Position numbers and translations under genes: made by a program. Below, piece after piece: positions 32,030-43,224 of a stretch of 64,000 nt of DNA (position 1 is its first letter; every line of letters starts with the position of its first letter). Below the pieces are notes generated by a model that did not search any database, had not been told where the DNA came from, and worked only from the letters and a program-made list of their open reading frames with translations. Source of the DNA: Eukaryota sp. TZLM1-RC (lineage: Eukaryota > Metamonada: BaSk clade). Location: NCBI GenBank assembly GCA_040285825.1, contig JAUPSS010000012.1, positions 124,001 to 188,000 on the forward strand, read 5' to 3'.

Positions 32030-34200
32030 GAAATTAGGGAATTGAATTGCTGCCTCAACAATTAGTTGTTTGTCATTAACGAATTTACATTTTCTCAATC
32101 CAACGTTGACTCTTCCACTGCTTGCGCATTGCCCTCTGTATTCTGTCAAAGAATTGTTGGAGGTTTGATCCTATTATGATTATGTCATCAATGTAAATGA
32201 ATACACCTTCTATTCGAAAAATGTCCATCATTACATTTTGAAAAATTGCTGGGATATTCTTTAATCCGAAACATGCCTTTTTAAATATAATAGATCTGCC
32301 AAGAATAGAGATAGATGTCTTTTCAATATCTTCGTCAGCCACTTTCATTTGCCAGAAAGCTTTTGGAAGATCCAAAGTGGCAATAAAATCCTCCTGATGC
32401 TTTTAAGTTCTTTGGTTGTTGGTTAGGAAACGTGCCTCAAATTCAGAATGAATTGCAAGTTATTTTGGAAAAAATGAAAATTGAACTTGATTCAATTTCT
32501 TCTTTAGATCTAGAAAAACATATTAAATTTTTCATGCTTAAAATTTGCTACACTGGGAGAATAACCCACATTTTGAGATCTTGTGCTCCTTCCATAGCAT
32601 TAGATTTTTGTCGTTCATTTAATTCATTGAGAACAGAATTTTTTGCTGATTTATTGGATGTAGAACCAGGAATGTTGAAAAGTCACTTATTTTCTTCAGC
32701 AAATTTGGGTGGTATTGGATTTACTAAATCTTCAATTTTGTGTCAATCAGCATTCTTGGGTGGTGGCAAAAATTTTATTTATGAATTTTCTCGTAGATTT
32801 CCTGATGATTCTCATCTGTTAGTTCCCAATTGCAGTCCTTATTTGTATGAGTTATCTTGTGAACTTGAAAAATTGCCGCCACAAATTTGGACCAAATGTT
32901 TTCCTCAATCAATTCAAGAAACTCCAAACCGATCTCTTTTTAATTTACAGTTTTGCTGTAAAAAGCTTCAACAAAAATTGTCAAAGATTTTTGAAAGCTT
33001 GGATTTTGATGTTAGACTTGGCTTGGCCAAGAAAAAGAATCCCGCTTTTGCAAATCTTTTACAAGATATGTGTGACAGTACTTCTTCTGCCTTAGTAACA
33101 ACAATTCCACAAGTTTATGGTACTCTCTTATCCGATTCTGCTTGGACTCTGAATATGAGATTTCGTTCCTTTATCTGGCCTGATAATTTACCTCATAATT
33201 TAATTTGTAAATGTTCTCAAGAAAATACAACTACTCATTTGTTAAATTGTAAACATTTTATTACTTTTAGAAGCAAGGTTCATGATGCTGTAAGAGACCA
33301 GTTATATTGTATGTGTAAATCTCATAGAATTGAATCCTTCTTGGAACCTTTGTTGTCAAATCTGTTTGATGCTGAAAATGATTTTCATAAGAATGATAGA
33401 GGTGATGTCATATTACCTGGATTAGATGGAAGCTTCATTTTATTGGATGTAATGTCTGTTGATCCTTGTAATGCCTCAAATGAAAGGCTTGTTAATTCTG
33501 AAATTCATAATCCCCTTTCAAATGCTGAAAATTTTAAATTCAAAAATACAATGAACCTTTGTCCAAATTGGCCAGTCTACAGCATGCAAAATACAATTTG
33601 TATCCATTTGTATTTTCCCTTTTGGTTCACTTGCACCAACTGCTTTACGTTTTTGGATGATTTTGAAATGATTGTAAAGAGAAGAACTGGCAGAAATTTC
33701 AACAGATTGTTTTGGCAAAAATAGAATTGTGTTTTCTATTTTTAAGGGGATGTTGAAGATGGTTTTTGATGCTTTGCTTTCTCTTGGATCTCACTATGAG
33801 AGAGTTGCATCTAGTGTTTTTGTTTTGGGAGAGATGGATTTTTTAGATGTTGATTTATAGGTTTTGAATAAAATTAAAATTTTGGTAAAAAAAATCCTCC
33901 TCACTTAAAAATTCTAAAACATCTGAATTTAATGGTGAGTTAGACTAGACCGGAATTGTATGAGCGTTAACTCCATCTTTACCACTGAAGTCGCCCATCA
34001 ACCTAGGTTTTCGACCATCAGGGTATATAACTAATTCTATTGGGGAACTAAACTTGGAGTTTGCTTCACTTGCATAGCCCATTTCAATCAATTCATCAAA
34101 TATCTGATTGACCATTTGTAATTTCTTTGGGTTGAGACCCTGTGCTGGTTTGTGTACAATTGTATTAGTATTGTAGAAGGGGATTGTCATGGGTGGACAA
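32030..34200 (-). mobile_element. Ty3/gypsy-type reverse transcriptase relic, split by a LINE
   Basis: At 33945-34190 the minus strand encodes GYASEANSKFSSPIELV...RKPRLMGDFSGKDGVNAHTIPV, and at 32085-32384 ATLDLPKAFWQMKVADEDIEK, FGLKNIPAIFQNVMMD and FIYIDDIIIIG, the two halves of a gypsy-class reverse transcriptase with an xIDD active site. A LINE-C copy at 32396-33890 separates them. A TAG after HTIPV and a frameshift beyond the YIDD part show that it was already dead. No LTR, integrase or gag was recognised, and the rest is lost. Confidence 0.85.
32396..33890 (+). mobile_element. LINE-C, 5'-truncated, inserted in gypsy relic with 11-bp TSD
   Basis: AAAATCCTCCT at 32385-32395 is repeated at 33891-33901. 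The insert begins in the segment equal to LINE-A KFLGCWLGN and ends GAATAAAATTAAAATTTTGGTAAAA. The ORF at 32432-33724 (430 codons) includes NLGGIGFTKSSILCQSAFLGGGKNF, a Cys-His segment (CKCSQENTTTHLLNC), and NDRGDVILPGLDGSFILLDVMSVDP, the endonuclease-like part. A one-base A insertion at LFWQK shifts the last 45 residues. The reverse transcriptase core is absent. Confidence 0.92.
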
Positions 34201-35115
34201 TCGATTCCGATTAATCAGACAAACTTTTTTTTCTCACTATCATCCAAATTAATCGTTAAATTATCAGTCTTCCTGTTCCTCCCTCTAACATGGAAAACTT
34301 TGTCCCTCTTTCTCCTCCCCCTGGTTCTGAAGAGGAAGTTCCTGTAACGCTCGAAAAGAAGAAAGGGCAGTGTTAGCCTTGTTAACCTTTTAATCAATTG
34401 TTGATAGATTTTATTTCAACAGAAGTCAATCAATGAGGATCAAGATCACAAGAGACGTGGTGACCTTATTGGGTATTGTACTGATTGCGAAGAACACTTA
34501 TTGGACTTCACTACCATTGAATCCCTGCAACAAGTAGCTACTGCTGGTTACAGAAATCATATTTTAATTTCTTAGAATATATTCATAAAGTTCAATTTGA
34601 GAAGTTTAAGAGTTGAACTATTCGAACCTTGAATTTTAGTAGACAAAATTCTTGAATTTGTAATCGTTATGCTGTTCCTCTTTATAAATTTTTTTGATCC
34701 AAGTGCAAAATAAAAATTCAAAATTGTGTCGAGGTTCGGAACCTGGAGAAAATTTCAATAACTCTTAAAGCACAAATTAAGATACATTTTCACTGATTAA
34801 AAACATACCTACATATGTGGATAACATTGCAAAAACCACATACAAATTGAATTGCAGTGTTGATCGAAACAATAAAGTAGTGGATAAACAATTACCTTTA
34901 CAGGATGTTTTGTTCAATATTTTCTTTTGTTTGATTTTGTTTATTTTGTGTGACAATACAACACAGTTTTGTTGTTAACTTCTAGAACATTGTGTGAATG
35001 TACCAAGGAACAACTTAACTGACCACAAATAAAATCATTTGCAATTTCAAACAAATAGTTGTTCAAAGGTATTTATACATACCATACCATACTTTATCAT
35101 CGAATATGCATTGTG
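34201..35115. other. Intergenic with a small LINE-type fragment
   Basis: Mostly AT-rich DNA without genes. At about 34425-34575 the plus strand reads HKRRGDLIGYCTDCEEHLLDFTTIES, resembling the RGDL...LDF endonuclease-like motif of these LINEs (LINE-D has SRRGDLIAPF...VVVDFTTVDP). This is a small orphan fragment. Confidence 0.45.
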
Positions 35116-35197
35116 GCTGATATATCCAAGTGGTTACGGAGGTTGACTTGAAATCAACTGGGCTATGCCCGCGCAGGTTCGAATCCTGCTGTCAGCG
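35116..35197 (+). tRNA. trnS-UGA: tRNA-Ser (anticodon UGA)
   Basis: The acceptor stem GCTGATA pairs with TGTCAGC (one G-T pair), with discriminator G at 35197. The anticodon stem is GTTGA/TCAAC with loop CTTGAAA, anticodon TGA at 35149-35151. A long variable arm (GGGC/GCCC) follows, as in class II serine tRNAs, then the T arm GCAGG-TTCGAAT-CCTGC. There is no intron and no encoded CCA. Confidence 0.96.
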
Positions 35198-35359
35198 AGT
35201 TTTGTATGATGGTTATTTATCAAATAGAAACAATTCATTTGTTTTGCTCTGATATAGTGCTTTGGTGTACAAGGTTATCCCTTTAACACCCTCTTGTTTT
35301 GTTCAGTTATCCACAAGAGCTTAAACATTATCAAGCAAAATTACTTTTCTCTTAAAATA

Positions 35360-35910
35360 GTTGCTTCTATAGATGATATTTCCCTCATTGGTTCATTTGG
35401 TTTACTGCAATAGGTTGCTTAAGAAAATGCAACTCAAATGAAATTAGTAAACGTCAATTAAATGCGAATATATGCCTGCTGAGTGACTATTCTGCTCAGG
35501 ACCTTGATTAATGATTCTCTTGTCCTTTCCACTCACTATAGTAGTGATGCTTTCGTTTTTCTTGGTTGCTGGTTAGGAAGTGTGCTTCAAATTCTGAATG
35601 AATTACAAATTGTTTTTGGAAATAATGGAAAATGAACTTGTTTTAATTTCTTTGTAACAATCGGAAAACAATAGTGAATTTCTCATCCCTGAAATTTGTT
35701 AAACAAGGAGAATAGCCCACATTTTGAGAACTTTGCTCATTTCACAATTTTGTCGATCCATTGAGGACAGAATTTTTTGCTGATTTATTGGATGTACATC
35801 CGAAAATGTTGAAAAATCATTTATTTTCTACAGCAAATTCTGGAGGTGTTGGATTAACAATGTTTTCTGTTTTGTACCAATCAGCTTTCTTTTAATTTTT
35901 TTCTTTTCAA
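35360..35910 (+). mobile_element. LINE-C-like fragment, heavily decayed
   Basis: The plus strand shows IDDISLIGSFG, then VFLGCWLGSVLQILNELQ and later FFADLLDVHPKMLKNHLFS, in broken frames. It is the closest relative of the LINE-C copy at 32.4 kb but retains a trace of the xxDD box. Confidence 0.7.
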
Positions 35911-37210
35911 GATGTAGAACTATTGCGGAAGATAGCAACAGTGAGGCTTTTTGCTTGGCCGTGGCATGATTTATGAAATACATAATGCCTTCAAAACAAA
36001 TATATCTCTCCCGGAAACATACACATTGTAAAACTAAACAACAAACCTTAACTAAAGTTTTTACCTACTCAAACCCCATCAATTGAATGACGGCAGATTT
36101 TCGCTATTCACTTGGAAAGCAACTTGTTATAAGAATAAACTGCCTTCAAAAATATGTTTTTGATGATGCTTCTTTACCCAGCACCTTCAATTAATTAACT
36201 CTCTTGGAGAAATCTTTTAAAGAAATGTGTAGATAATTTTTGATTTATTACTTTCAAAAAAGATATTTATTGAACATGCACACTCAATTATATTAACTCA
36301 TAACTAATGGGACGACTATCATTGAACCAAGATTTCCTCTACAAAATCTTGATCTGCTTGCTGTCTAGCTAAAGCTTCTCTTATTCGATTGAAAAACCGA
36401 GGTAATCTATTAATAATGGTAAATTGAATCCGTGAACACTATTAAGAAATATCAAATTTTTTCATTGTTTTTTCTTGAACCATTTTTTGGAAGTCATTCA
36501 AAAAAGTTTCTGCTTCATCTGATAATTTTCTATTTATCGAAAATGGGAAAGCAATAAAAACCAGCTGTGTATTCCATTAGCCTCTTCAATATCTTTATCA
36601 TATTTTTTATGTTTTTCTTTTGCTTTAAAATCAAGAGCACTCACAGGATTAAGTTTTCTTCTGTGAACCAAAGTATCATTTGCAATATTACATGAGACAA
36701 AGTCATCAATAGCTTCAGAATTATCAATACAATCTCAGTACACATCACCTCTATTATCAGAACCAAAAATATTCAGAGAAAGTGTTTCCTTCAGCAGAGG
36801 CTCTTTGATACACGATATTCTTCCAGTTTGTGCCATATTGAAAACAATGTCTCTAACAGCATCACGTAATGATGAACGATAAGTTATCAATTTAGAACAA
36901 ATCAGAGCATGGCGCAAAGTGAGTTGAGGTGAATTCGAACAAATTCATTTTTCTTTTGATAAGAATTGATTAATGGGGATATTCAAATATAATCTCATTT
37001 TTGTTACAAATGCTTCATTAGTGGCACACAATCCAAATCTTCGTGGTACAATGGTTACAAAAAGTGAAGAATCTAATGACTTGTTTTCACAAAAACCCTT
37101 TTCCAATAACAATGAGTGAAGATCTTGATATAAAACAGCTGAGCTGCATACATAATTATAAAGATCATTTTCATACATTCCAGTCAATCGTTTCTGTAAT
37201 ATTTGAAGAG

Positions 37211-38633
37211 ATTTTTATTTTTATTCAACAACAAATATGAAATACACAATTAAAACTCCACATCCTCAAAACCTGTCTCCCCTACATCAAAACAATTAAT
37301 CGCTAAAGATTCAGAAAATTTCCCAAAAGAAGATAGTGAATCAGAAATTAGTGTTACCATTCCCTTAAAAATAGAAAATACAATCCTGTTTTGCCAGTAA
37401 ACACGATTGAAAATTCTTCCAGTTCTTTCCTTTACAACTACAACAAAATCCTCAAGGAAAGCCATAGCAGCCTTACCTAGAGATCCAAGCAAAGAAAAAA
37501 CAAATGGACATAAATTATATTGGGCATGAGAATTTTCATTAACCGAGGAAATGGGTTTCGCATATTTAGGTATTTTATATTTTGCGCCTGCAAGAAGAGG
37601 ATTATTTACATCCGAGTTAATGAAATGTTCGTTAGAGGAATTACAAGGGTCAATAGACATGGCGTCCAAAATAGTAAAACTACCATTTAAACCAGGAACA
37701 ACTAGATCACCTCTAGTCAGACCCATAGAAGCTCTGTTGTAACGCGTACTATCAATATTGGAATCATCAAGAATTAATTTTGATAACAGCGGTTCTAAAA
37801 AGGAATCTACACGATATGATTTGCACATTACATAAATTTGGTCCCTGACGTTATTATGCACTTTGCTTCTAAACGTAATGAAATGTTTACAGTTCAAAAG
37901 ATGAGTAAACAAAAGAGGTTTACCACATTTACAAGTTAAATGATTGGGCAAATTGTTTGGCCACAGAAAACAACGAAAACGCATGTTTAGAAGCCGTTCA
38001 TTGTCTTTTAACAAAAGTCCATAAACAGAGGGAACTTGAGTTACTAAAGCAACAGCTGAACTATCACGAATATCCTTTAAAAAATTACCGAAAGCGGGAT
38101 TTTTAGTTTTGGCCAAGCCAAGTCTTACTTCATAATCCAAGCCTTCATATAATTTAACCAGATGGTGCTGAAGCTTTTTCAAGCAAAAACGTAAATTTGG
38201 AAGTGATCGGGTGGGAATTTCTTGAACATTTTGAGGAAAACACTGAATCCAGATATCACTAGGCAAATTTTCTAATTCAAATTGCAGTTGATTCAAGTAA
38301 AAATTTGATTCACCATTGATCAGATGAACATCAAAAGGGAACCTTTGGAAAAATTCTAAAACAAAATTTTTACCACCTCCCAAAAATGCTGCTTTACACA
38401 GAATCGAAGATTTGGTGAATCCAATTCCACCCAAATCTGCTGAACAAATTACATGACTTCGAATTAAAGATTCATTTACTTCTAAATAAAGAAGAAAAAA
38501 ATTTGACTCGAAGTTTGTTAAAAGATCTGCAAAAATTGAGAGATACCGATGGGGGAGTTGACCTTAAAATATGAGTGAATTTTCCAGAATAACAGATTTT
38601 TAAAATAAAAAATTTGATGTGTTTCTCAATGTC
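37211..38633 (-). mobile_element. LINE-A, 5'-truncated, inserted in LINE-B with 13-bp TSD
   Basis: AATATTTGAAGAG is present at 37198-37210 and 38634-38646. The insert begins in the EKHIKFFILKICYSG segment and ends with an A-rich tail after GFEDVEF and the TAA stop. The long frame at 37250-38434 (394 codons) covers GGIGFTKSSILCKAAFLGGGKNFV, CKCGKPLLFTHLLNCKHF, TRGDLVVPGLNGSFTILDAMSIDP and the C-terminus. It is joined to the short upstream frame (38472-38717) only after a one-base T shift also present in the 61-kb copy. Confidence 0.92.
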
Positions 38634-38746
38634 AATATTTGAAGAGTGTATTTTAAATTTAAAAAATTCTTTTCCGGAGTATTGCCATTGAATGATTGGG
38701 AAAAGCATCGACTCCATTTTCTACATCAATTTTTGAAAATAAAAAA

Positions 38747-38774
38747 GGGAAAAGTACACATCTACCCATTTTTG
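38747..38774 (+). repeat. MULE left terminal inverted repeat
   Basis: It starts GGGAAAAGTACACATCTACC and matches the complement of the right end at 20 of 28 positions, strongest in ACACAYCTACCCA. Confidence 0.8.
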
Positions 38775-38860
38775 CAAAAAGTGGAACACGTCTACCCACC
38801 ACAATAAAGTGAACACATCTACCCACTTTTTTACTGATAGGACTTCTTTGCAGATTGGAC

Positions 38861-40693
38861 ATGACAACAACCTCTTCCGTTGTTGCTGAATCAACTATAA
38901 CTCTCAAACATAACGACACCGATTATCTCTTGAAAATCGGTTCCCTGGCTTCGATGGAAATCATAAAGGAACTGATTCGGCTAGATTGTGTCCAGAGCAG
39001 TGCCTATTGTGTCTACAAAAAGTCTGAACATACAAGAATTTATGCTCGTTGCAAAAATAAAAGATGTACGTTTGAATGCTATGCTACACGACCTAAATCC
39101 GCTTCTACAACAACTCCTTATGAGGTTAAGCGGTATAAAGCTCATTCCTGTGATGGTAATCTAACTTCTTCCTACAAGATTCTTCCTCCTTCCACAGATT
39201 ACCTTGCCTCTTTGACATCCATTCGTACAAAAATCCAAAAGGATCCTGCCATCAGCTCCAAGCATTTGAAAGTGGATTTAAACACAGCGGCTGGATTTAT
39301 ACTTCCCAATCACACTGTTAAGCGGGTACGGAACACGATTAAAACCAGTCTTTATGGAACTGAAGAATCAAGCTACAAAAAACTGGACCACTACTTGGAA
39401 CTTTTAAGTCAAAGAAACCCCGGAAGTGTTATTGATCTTGAAAAGGATACAACTGACACCTTTAGACGACTCTTCATAGCGCTGCAAGGTACAATCAAGG
39501 GATTTGCATTTTGTCGTTCAATGGTTCTTCTGGATGGGACGCACTTGAAAACCAAACATAAACAAATGTTGTTGACATCCACGTCCATTGATGCAGAGGG
39601 CCATTTGTTTCCACTGGCCTTTGCAGTAGTGTCGACCGAAAACAAAGACAACTGGACCTGGTTTTGTCAACGTTTTCGTGATGCATATGGTTCAGATATC
39701 AACACCATTGTTTCCGACAGAGAAAAAGGACTTTGCGATGCGGTTGCTACTGTTTTTGTTACTGCCAAACACGCTTTTTGTGTTCGCCATTTGACCAAAA
39801 ATATGGGGGCGAGGTTCACAGGATTTATTTGGAGTGCAGCTAGAGCTACAACAACTGACGAATTTGATCTCATAATGAATGAAATCCGTTGTCAATCAAA
39901 ACCAGTGTATGAGAAACTGATAAAGGGTGGAAAACATCATTGGGCAACCTGTTATTTCGAAGGACTCCGTTACGGACATTTGACGTCCAATGTAGTTGAA
40001 AGCTTGAATGCTTGGCTTCTTGGAGCAAGAGGTATGCCTCTTGTTAGTATGATCAACGAAATTTGCTTGAAACTGACAAAATGGTTTGAGGAAAGAAGAA
40101 CTGAAGCGATGAACACAACATCCATTGTTTGCAAATCATTGTGGGCAAAGTTGAAGAGCACTGTTGTTGAAGCTCGCAGTTTAGAAGTTTTGACAATTTC
40201 CAGGGGAGGGGGAGGTTCAGTGCTGAAGGTTACACAGCATGAAAAATCATGGTTGGTGGATTTGAGCAAACAATGTTGTTCATGTGAATTTTGGGACAAC
40301 TATGGATACCCTTGTGTTCATGCGGTGGCAGCACTTTTATATATGGACAAAAACATAGTGAGTGCAGTGGACCTTTATTATTCGAGAGAGAATTATGCCA
40401 GAACTTACGAGGAGGGAATTATGTCAGTAGACCAAAGTATTGAACTAAAAGAGACAGAAACTCAAGCACCACAAGTTGTAAGGCAAAGAGGAAGACCACG
40501 TCAACGACGGTTCCGAGCTGGAGAAGGGCAGAGAAAGAAGAAACAAAGAGATGGAGGAGAGATACCAGACAGTGAAGTTCCAGAACTCACACTCGTCCGC
40601 CAGCAGTTTGGTGTAGAAGGCAGCAGCGATGATTCAGATTGGAGTGAATTGGAAAAATCTTCTGCATTGGAAGACTTAGTTGAAGATCAATAG
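38861..40693 (+). CDS. MULE transposase
   Basis: This DDE transposase cuts and joins the ends of its element. I start at the ATG at 38861 (MTTTSSVVAESTITL), since the longer frame starts at TTG; length is 610 residues. An N-terminal WRKY/GCM1-like zinc region (CKNKRCTFECYA...HSC) precedes the MULE catalytic core with D225 in LLDGTHL, D286 in IVSDREKGL and E380 in VVESLNAW; the conserved C-x2-H-type segment FCVRHL lies between. A SWIM finger (CSCEFWDNYGYPCVH) and an AT-hook-like RQRGRPRQRR follow. All catalytic residues are intact and there is no stop, so it may still be active. Confidence 0.95.
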   Translation: MTTTSSVVAESTITLKHNDTDYLLKIGSLASMEIIKELIRLDCVQSSAYCVYKKSEHTRIYARCKNKRCTFECYATRPKSASTTTPYEVKRYKAHSCDGNLTSSYKILPPSTDYLASLTSIRTKIQKDPAISSKHLKVDLNTAAGFILPNHTVKRVRNTIKTSLYGTEESSYKKLDHYLELLSQRNPGSVIDLEKDTTDTFRRLFIALQGTIKGFAFCRSMVLLDGTHLKTKHKQMLLTSTSIDAEGHLFPLAFAVVSTENKDNWTWFCQRFRDAYGSDINTIVSDREKGLCDAVATVFVTAKHAFCVRHLTKNMGARFTGFIWSAARATTTDEFDLIMNEIRCQSKPVYEKLIKGGKHHWATCYFEGLRYGHLTSNVVESLNAWLLGARGMPLVSMINEICLKLTKWFEERRTEAMNTTSIVCKSLWAKLKSTVVEARSLEVLTISRGGGGSVLKVTQHEKSWLVDLSKQCCSCEFWDNYGYPCVHAVAALLYMDKNIVSAVDLYYSRENYARTYEEGIMSVDQSIELKETETQAPQVVRQRGRPRQRRFRAGEGQRKKKQRDGGEIPDSEVPELTLVRQQFGVEGSSDDSDWSELEKSSALEDLVEDQ

Positions 40694-40868
40694 AGATTAG
40701 GGAGGTTTATTGTATGCTTAACATGTCCATAAACGGTTTATTTGATGTTTGAGATGAGTTTGGTGAACGTACCAAGTAATTAAGAAACACAAACATGATT
40801 ACATCATCAAACAAATCGGGATGGATAAGTTTCCTTAAAACAATTGGGTACAGAAGTACCAAAAAATT

Positions 40869-40896
40869 CAGCAGTGGGTAGGTGTGTCCCTGACCC
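40869..40896 (-). repeat. MULE right terminal inverted repeat
   Basis: It ends ...GGTGTGTCCCTGACCC; its complement GGGTCAGGGACACACCTACC pairs with the left end. Confidence 0.8.
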
Positions 40897-42625
40897 AATA
40901 AAAAATTAATAAAATTAATAAAATTAAAATAATTAAGTAAATTAATAAATAAAATATCATCAATTAATGCAAAAACAGTGGAACTTTGTGTTGTCATTAA
41001 TAAATCTTCCCAATCGGCAAATCTTTCGGAAAAATCAAATATTGCATTTCTGCATCCACCAATAAAAGCACACGAAGTAAGAATAGAAGCCTTTGTCCAA
41101 CCTAAACCGCCATAATGTGGACTAAGATAAGCATGATTTGGAATTTGGAACATTTTACATCCCTAATTGTGACAAAACTTTTGCACGTAATTCATTAAAC
41201 TTCTGGGCCACAGGCCTAGTGATAAGAGGATTTGTGGATCGAAATATATGATTATAACACAGTCTTATAATGGTAAATTTGATGTGTTTTTGTATAACTA
41301 AAGTCAGCATTCGGTCAATTTTTTCAAGAATTGAGTTCAACTTTTCCAACAATTCTTTGGTAATTTCATCATTATTTCCTAAAAACGAATCCAAATGACG
41401 AATAGTATCAATTGAATATAATTTGGCTTGAATTTCAATACCATCAACTATTGTAGAAACTGGAGAATTCGATAACAAAACACATTTAAGTAAATTATGT
41501 CGGAGACCAATTTTGGTAAATAAATCTTTAAAACATACAGTTGCCTTTTTCACAATCTTTAAATCACCTATAAAAACAACATCATCCATATATGCAATCA
41601 ATTTTAGCAAAGGAAACATCTCTCGAATGTGTAATTAAATTGGGATGAATGGCCAAACAAAACAAAAGAGGTCCTAAAGGATCTCCTCATTTTACACCAC
41701 TTGATGAACTCAAAACGGAATTACCAAAATGCAAATCAGAATTTGTGCAATATGTTGATCGGAAATAGGGCATTAATTCCGGGAAATATTATAACAAAGC
41801 ACCTTAAATACTGCAGCGACTGATTGAATTGAATGCATTGCTAAAATCCAACGACATACACACATTGGACACATTTTGGCGAAATAATACATCTGTAACA
41901 AATATCGCTGAAGAAACTGCATCGGTGGTATTAATTCCATATTGAAAGGGCAATAAAATCGATTTTGCTTTTTCATTGAACCTACTAAGCAGCAAGCAGA
42001 AAAAATATTATGTATGCTCTCAGAGACCGCAATAGGACGAACATCCATTTTTGAATTCTTGACAAGTGCCGTCAAACGAGAACTTCTTAATTCTTCTTTT
42101 GGATACTTAAGTTGACCAGTCAATATTCTATTGAAAAATTTGGTTAATAAAACAAGACAATCCTCTGATGAAATAATTGCCGCTTTTACATGATCAATAG
42201 AAATACCAGAAAGCGCCAGACTTACGGCGTGGGCCCTTTTTTTATCACCGAAAATACTTCTGATGCCATCAATGGATAATTTTCCCAGTAAGTTCCGAAA
42301 AATTTTGATCCATTAGTGGGTCTTCCAATGGATGAAGTATTTTGAGTTATATCTATAGTTTCTTGATTGTTAGGAGCTTTAAGTCCGGGACTTAAAGCAG
42401 ACAAAGCCCCAGACCACTTGTTATCAGAGCATTTGTCTTCAAAAATTTTACTCAATTTCGTCAGATGACTGTTGTCTCCGTGCTATAGTAGTTAAATCTT
42501 CAAAATTATTTACGAAATTTTGTTTAAAAGGAGCACAAATAGAACCAAAAAATTCCCAAAGAATATTGATAGGATACTTTCCCCTACATAATTGATCCAA
42601 AAATCTTTTTAAAACGAAAGCAAAT

Positions 42626-42982
42626 TCATTGCATTTCGACGGATGTTTTTCTTAAATATATTTTTATAGGAGGGTGGTAATTATCGACTATTCGGCATTT
42701 CAAGCATCGATCAGCCGTTTTACCTTTTGCATTTTTCCTAAAAGAAACACCACAATTGTTGCAAACTTTGTGTTTGATTCGATTGTTGAATGGTTTTGCA
42801 ACAACTCGTGGAGGATCATTTATTGGTTTTTCCTTAGATTCTGTTCTTCTAATAAATTTTCTTTTGCATTTTGTTTCAGAATTTATCACATCATTTTTTC
42901 CAACATTGGGACATGTTCGAGCACTATGTCCTTGTTGTCGACACTTTGAGCATCTGTAAGAGCGTTTCAAAAAAGTAAACAC
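42626..42982 (-). pseudogene. LINE-B zinc-knuckle region (5' part of gene)
   Basis: The minus strand encodes YRCSKCRQQGHSARTCPNVGKND, a CCHC knuckle, followed by CNNCGVSFRKNAKGKTADRCLKC, a CxxC...CxxC pair, as in the copy at 55.8 kb. These likely bind nucleic acid in the element's ribonucleoprotein. It belongs to the LINE-B copy that ends at 36290. Confidence 0.8.
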
Positions 42983-43122
42983 AAAAATTAAAATTCAAAA
43001 TCTTCATATCTCAAATCAGCCAACAACAAAAATTGACAGGAAGTTTCTCCTTCATATAAGCGACCAGGAGATAATAAAGCAGAAAACAATAACGGCACAA
43101 CACCTTTAAAAATTGAAAATAT

Positions 43123-43215
43123 GTTGCCGAAGGTTGGAATGAAGGGTTAGTTGAAGGCAATGAAGAAAAGTTGATTTATTTTCTGATCATATTATATAAG
43201 CCTTAGGGCGCCAAC
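43123..43215. repeat. 93-bp dispersed repeat, copy 3
   Basis: It runs from GTTGCCGAAGGTTGG to TTAGGGCGCCAAC and again is exactly 93 bp. The right two thirds are close to copies 1 and 2, the left third is more diverged. It directly abuts the 3' side of the LINE-E fragment. Confidence 0.88.
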
Positions 43216-43224
43216 AAATACAAT

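Larger units (their letters stand above)
38747..40896 (+). mobile_element. Complete MULE (Mutator-like) DNA transposon, 9-bp TSD
   Basis: The 2150-bp element is bounded by imperfect terminal inverted repeats (GGG...ACACATCTACCCA at the left, complement GGG...ACACACCTACCCA at the right; 20 of 28 positions match) and by the 9-bp duplication AATAAAAAA at 38738-38746 and 40897-40905. Two further copies of the CRTCTACCCA motif lie just inside the left end. It encodes one intact transposase. It sits in an AT-rich part of a LINE-B copy. Confidence 0.92.
36290..43000 (-). mobile_element. LINE-B copy carrying two nested insertions
   Basis: The element reads on the minus strand from zinc knuckles near 42980 through reverse transcriptase (ORFs about 41155-42123, YMDD near 41586) and HYGGLGWTK (40707-41153), to 40906. 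A MULE then intervenes (38747-40896), a 90-bp LINE-B piece follows (38647-38737), then a LINE-A insertion (37211-38633, TSD 13 bp), and LINE-B resumes at 37197 to finish near 36290 with the TTCAATAAATAT tail. Many stops and frameshifts occur, so it is an old copy. Confidence 0.88.
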
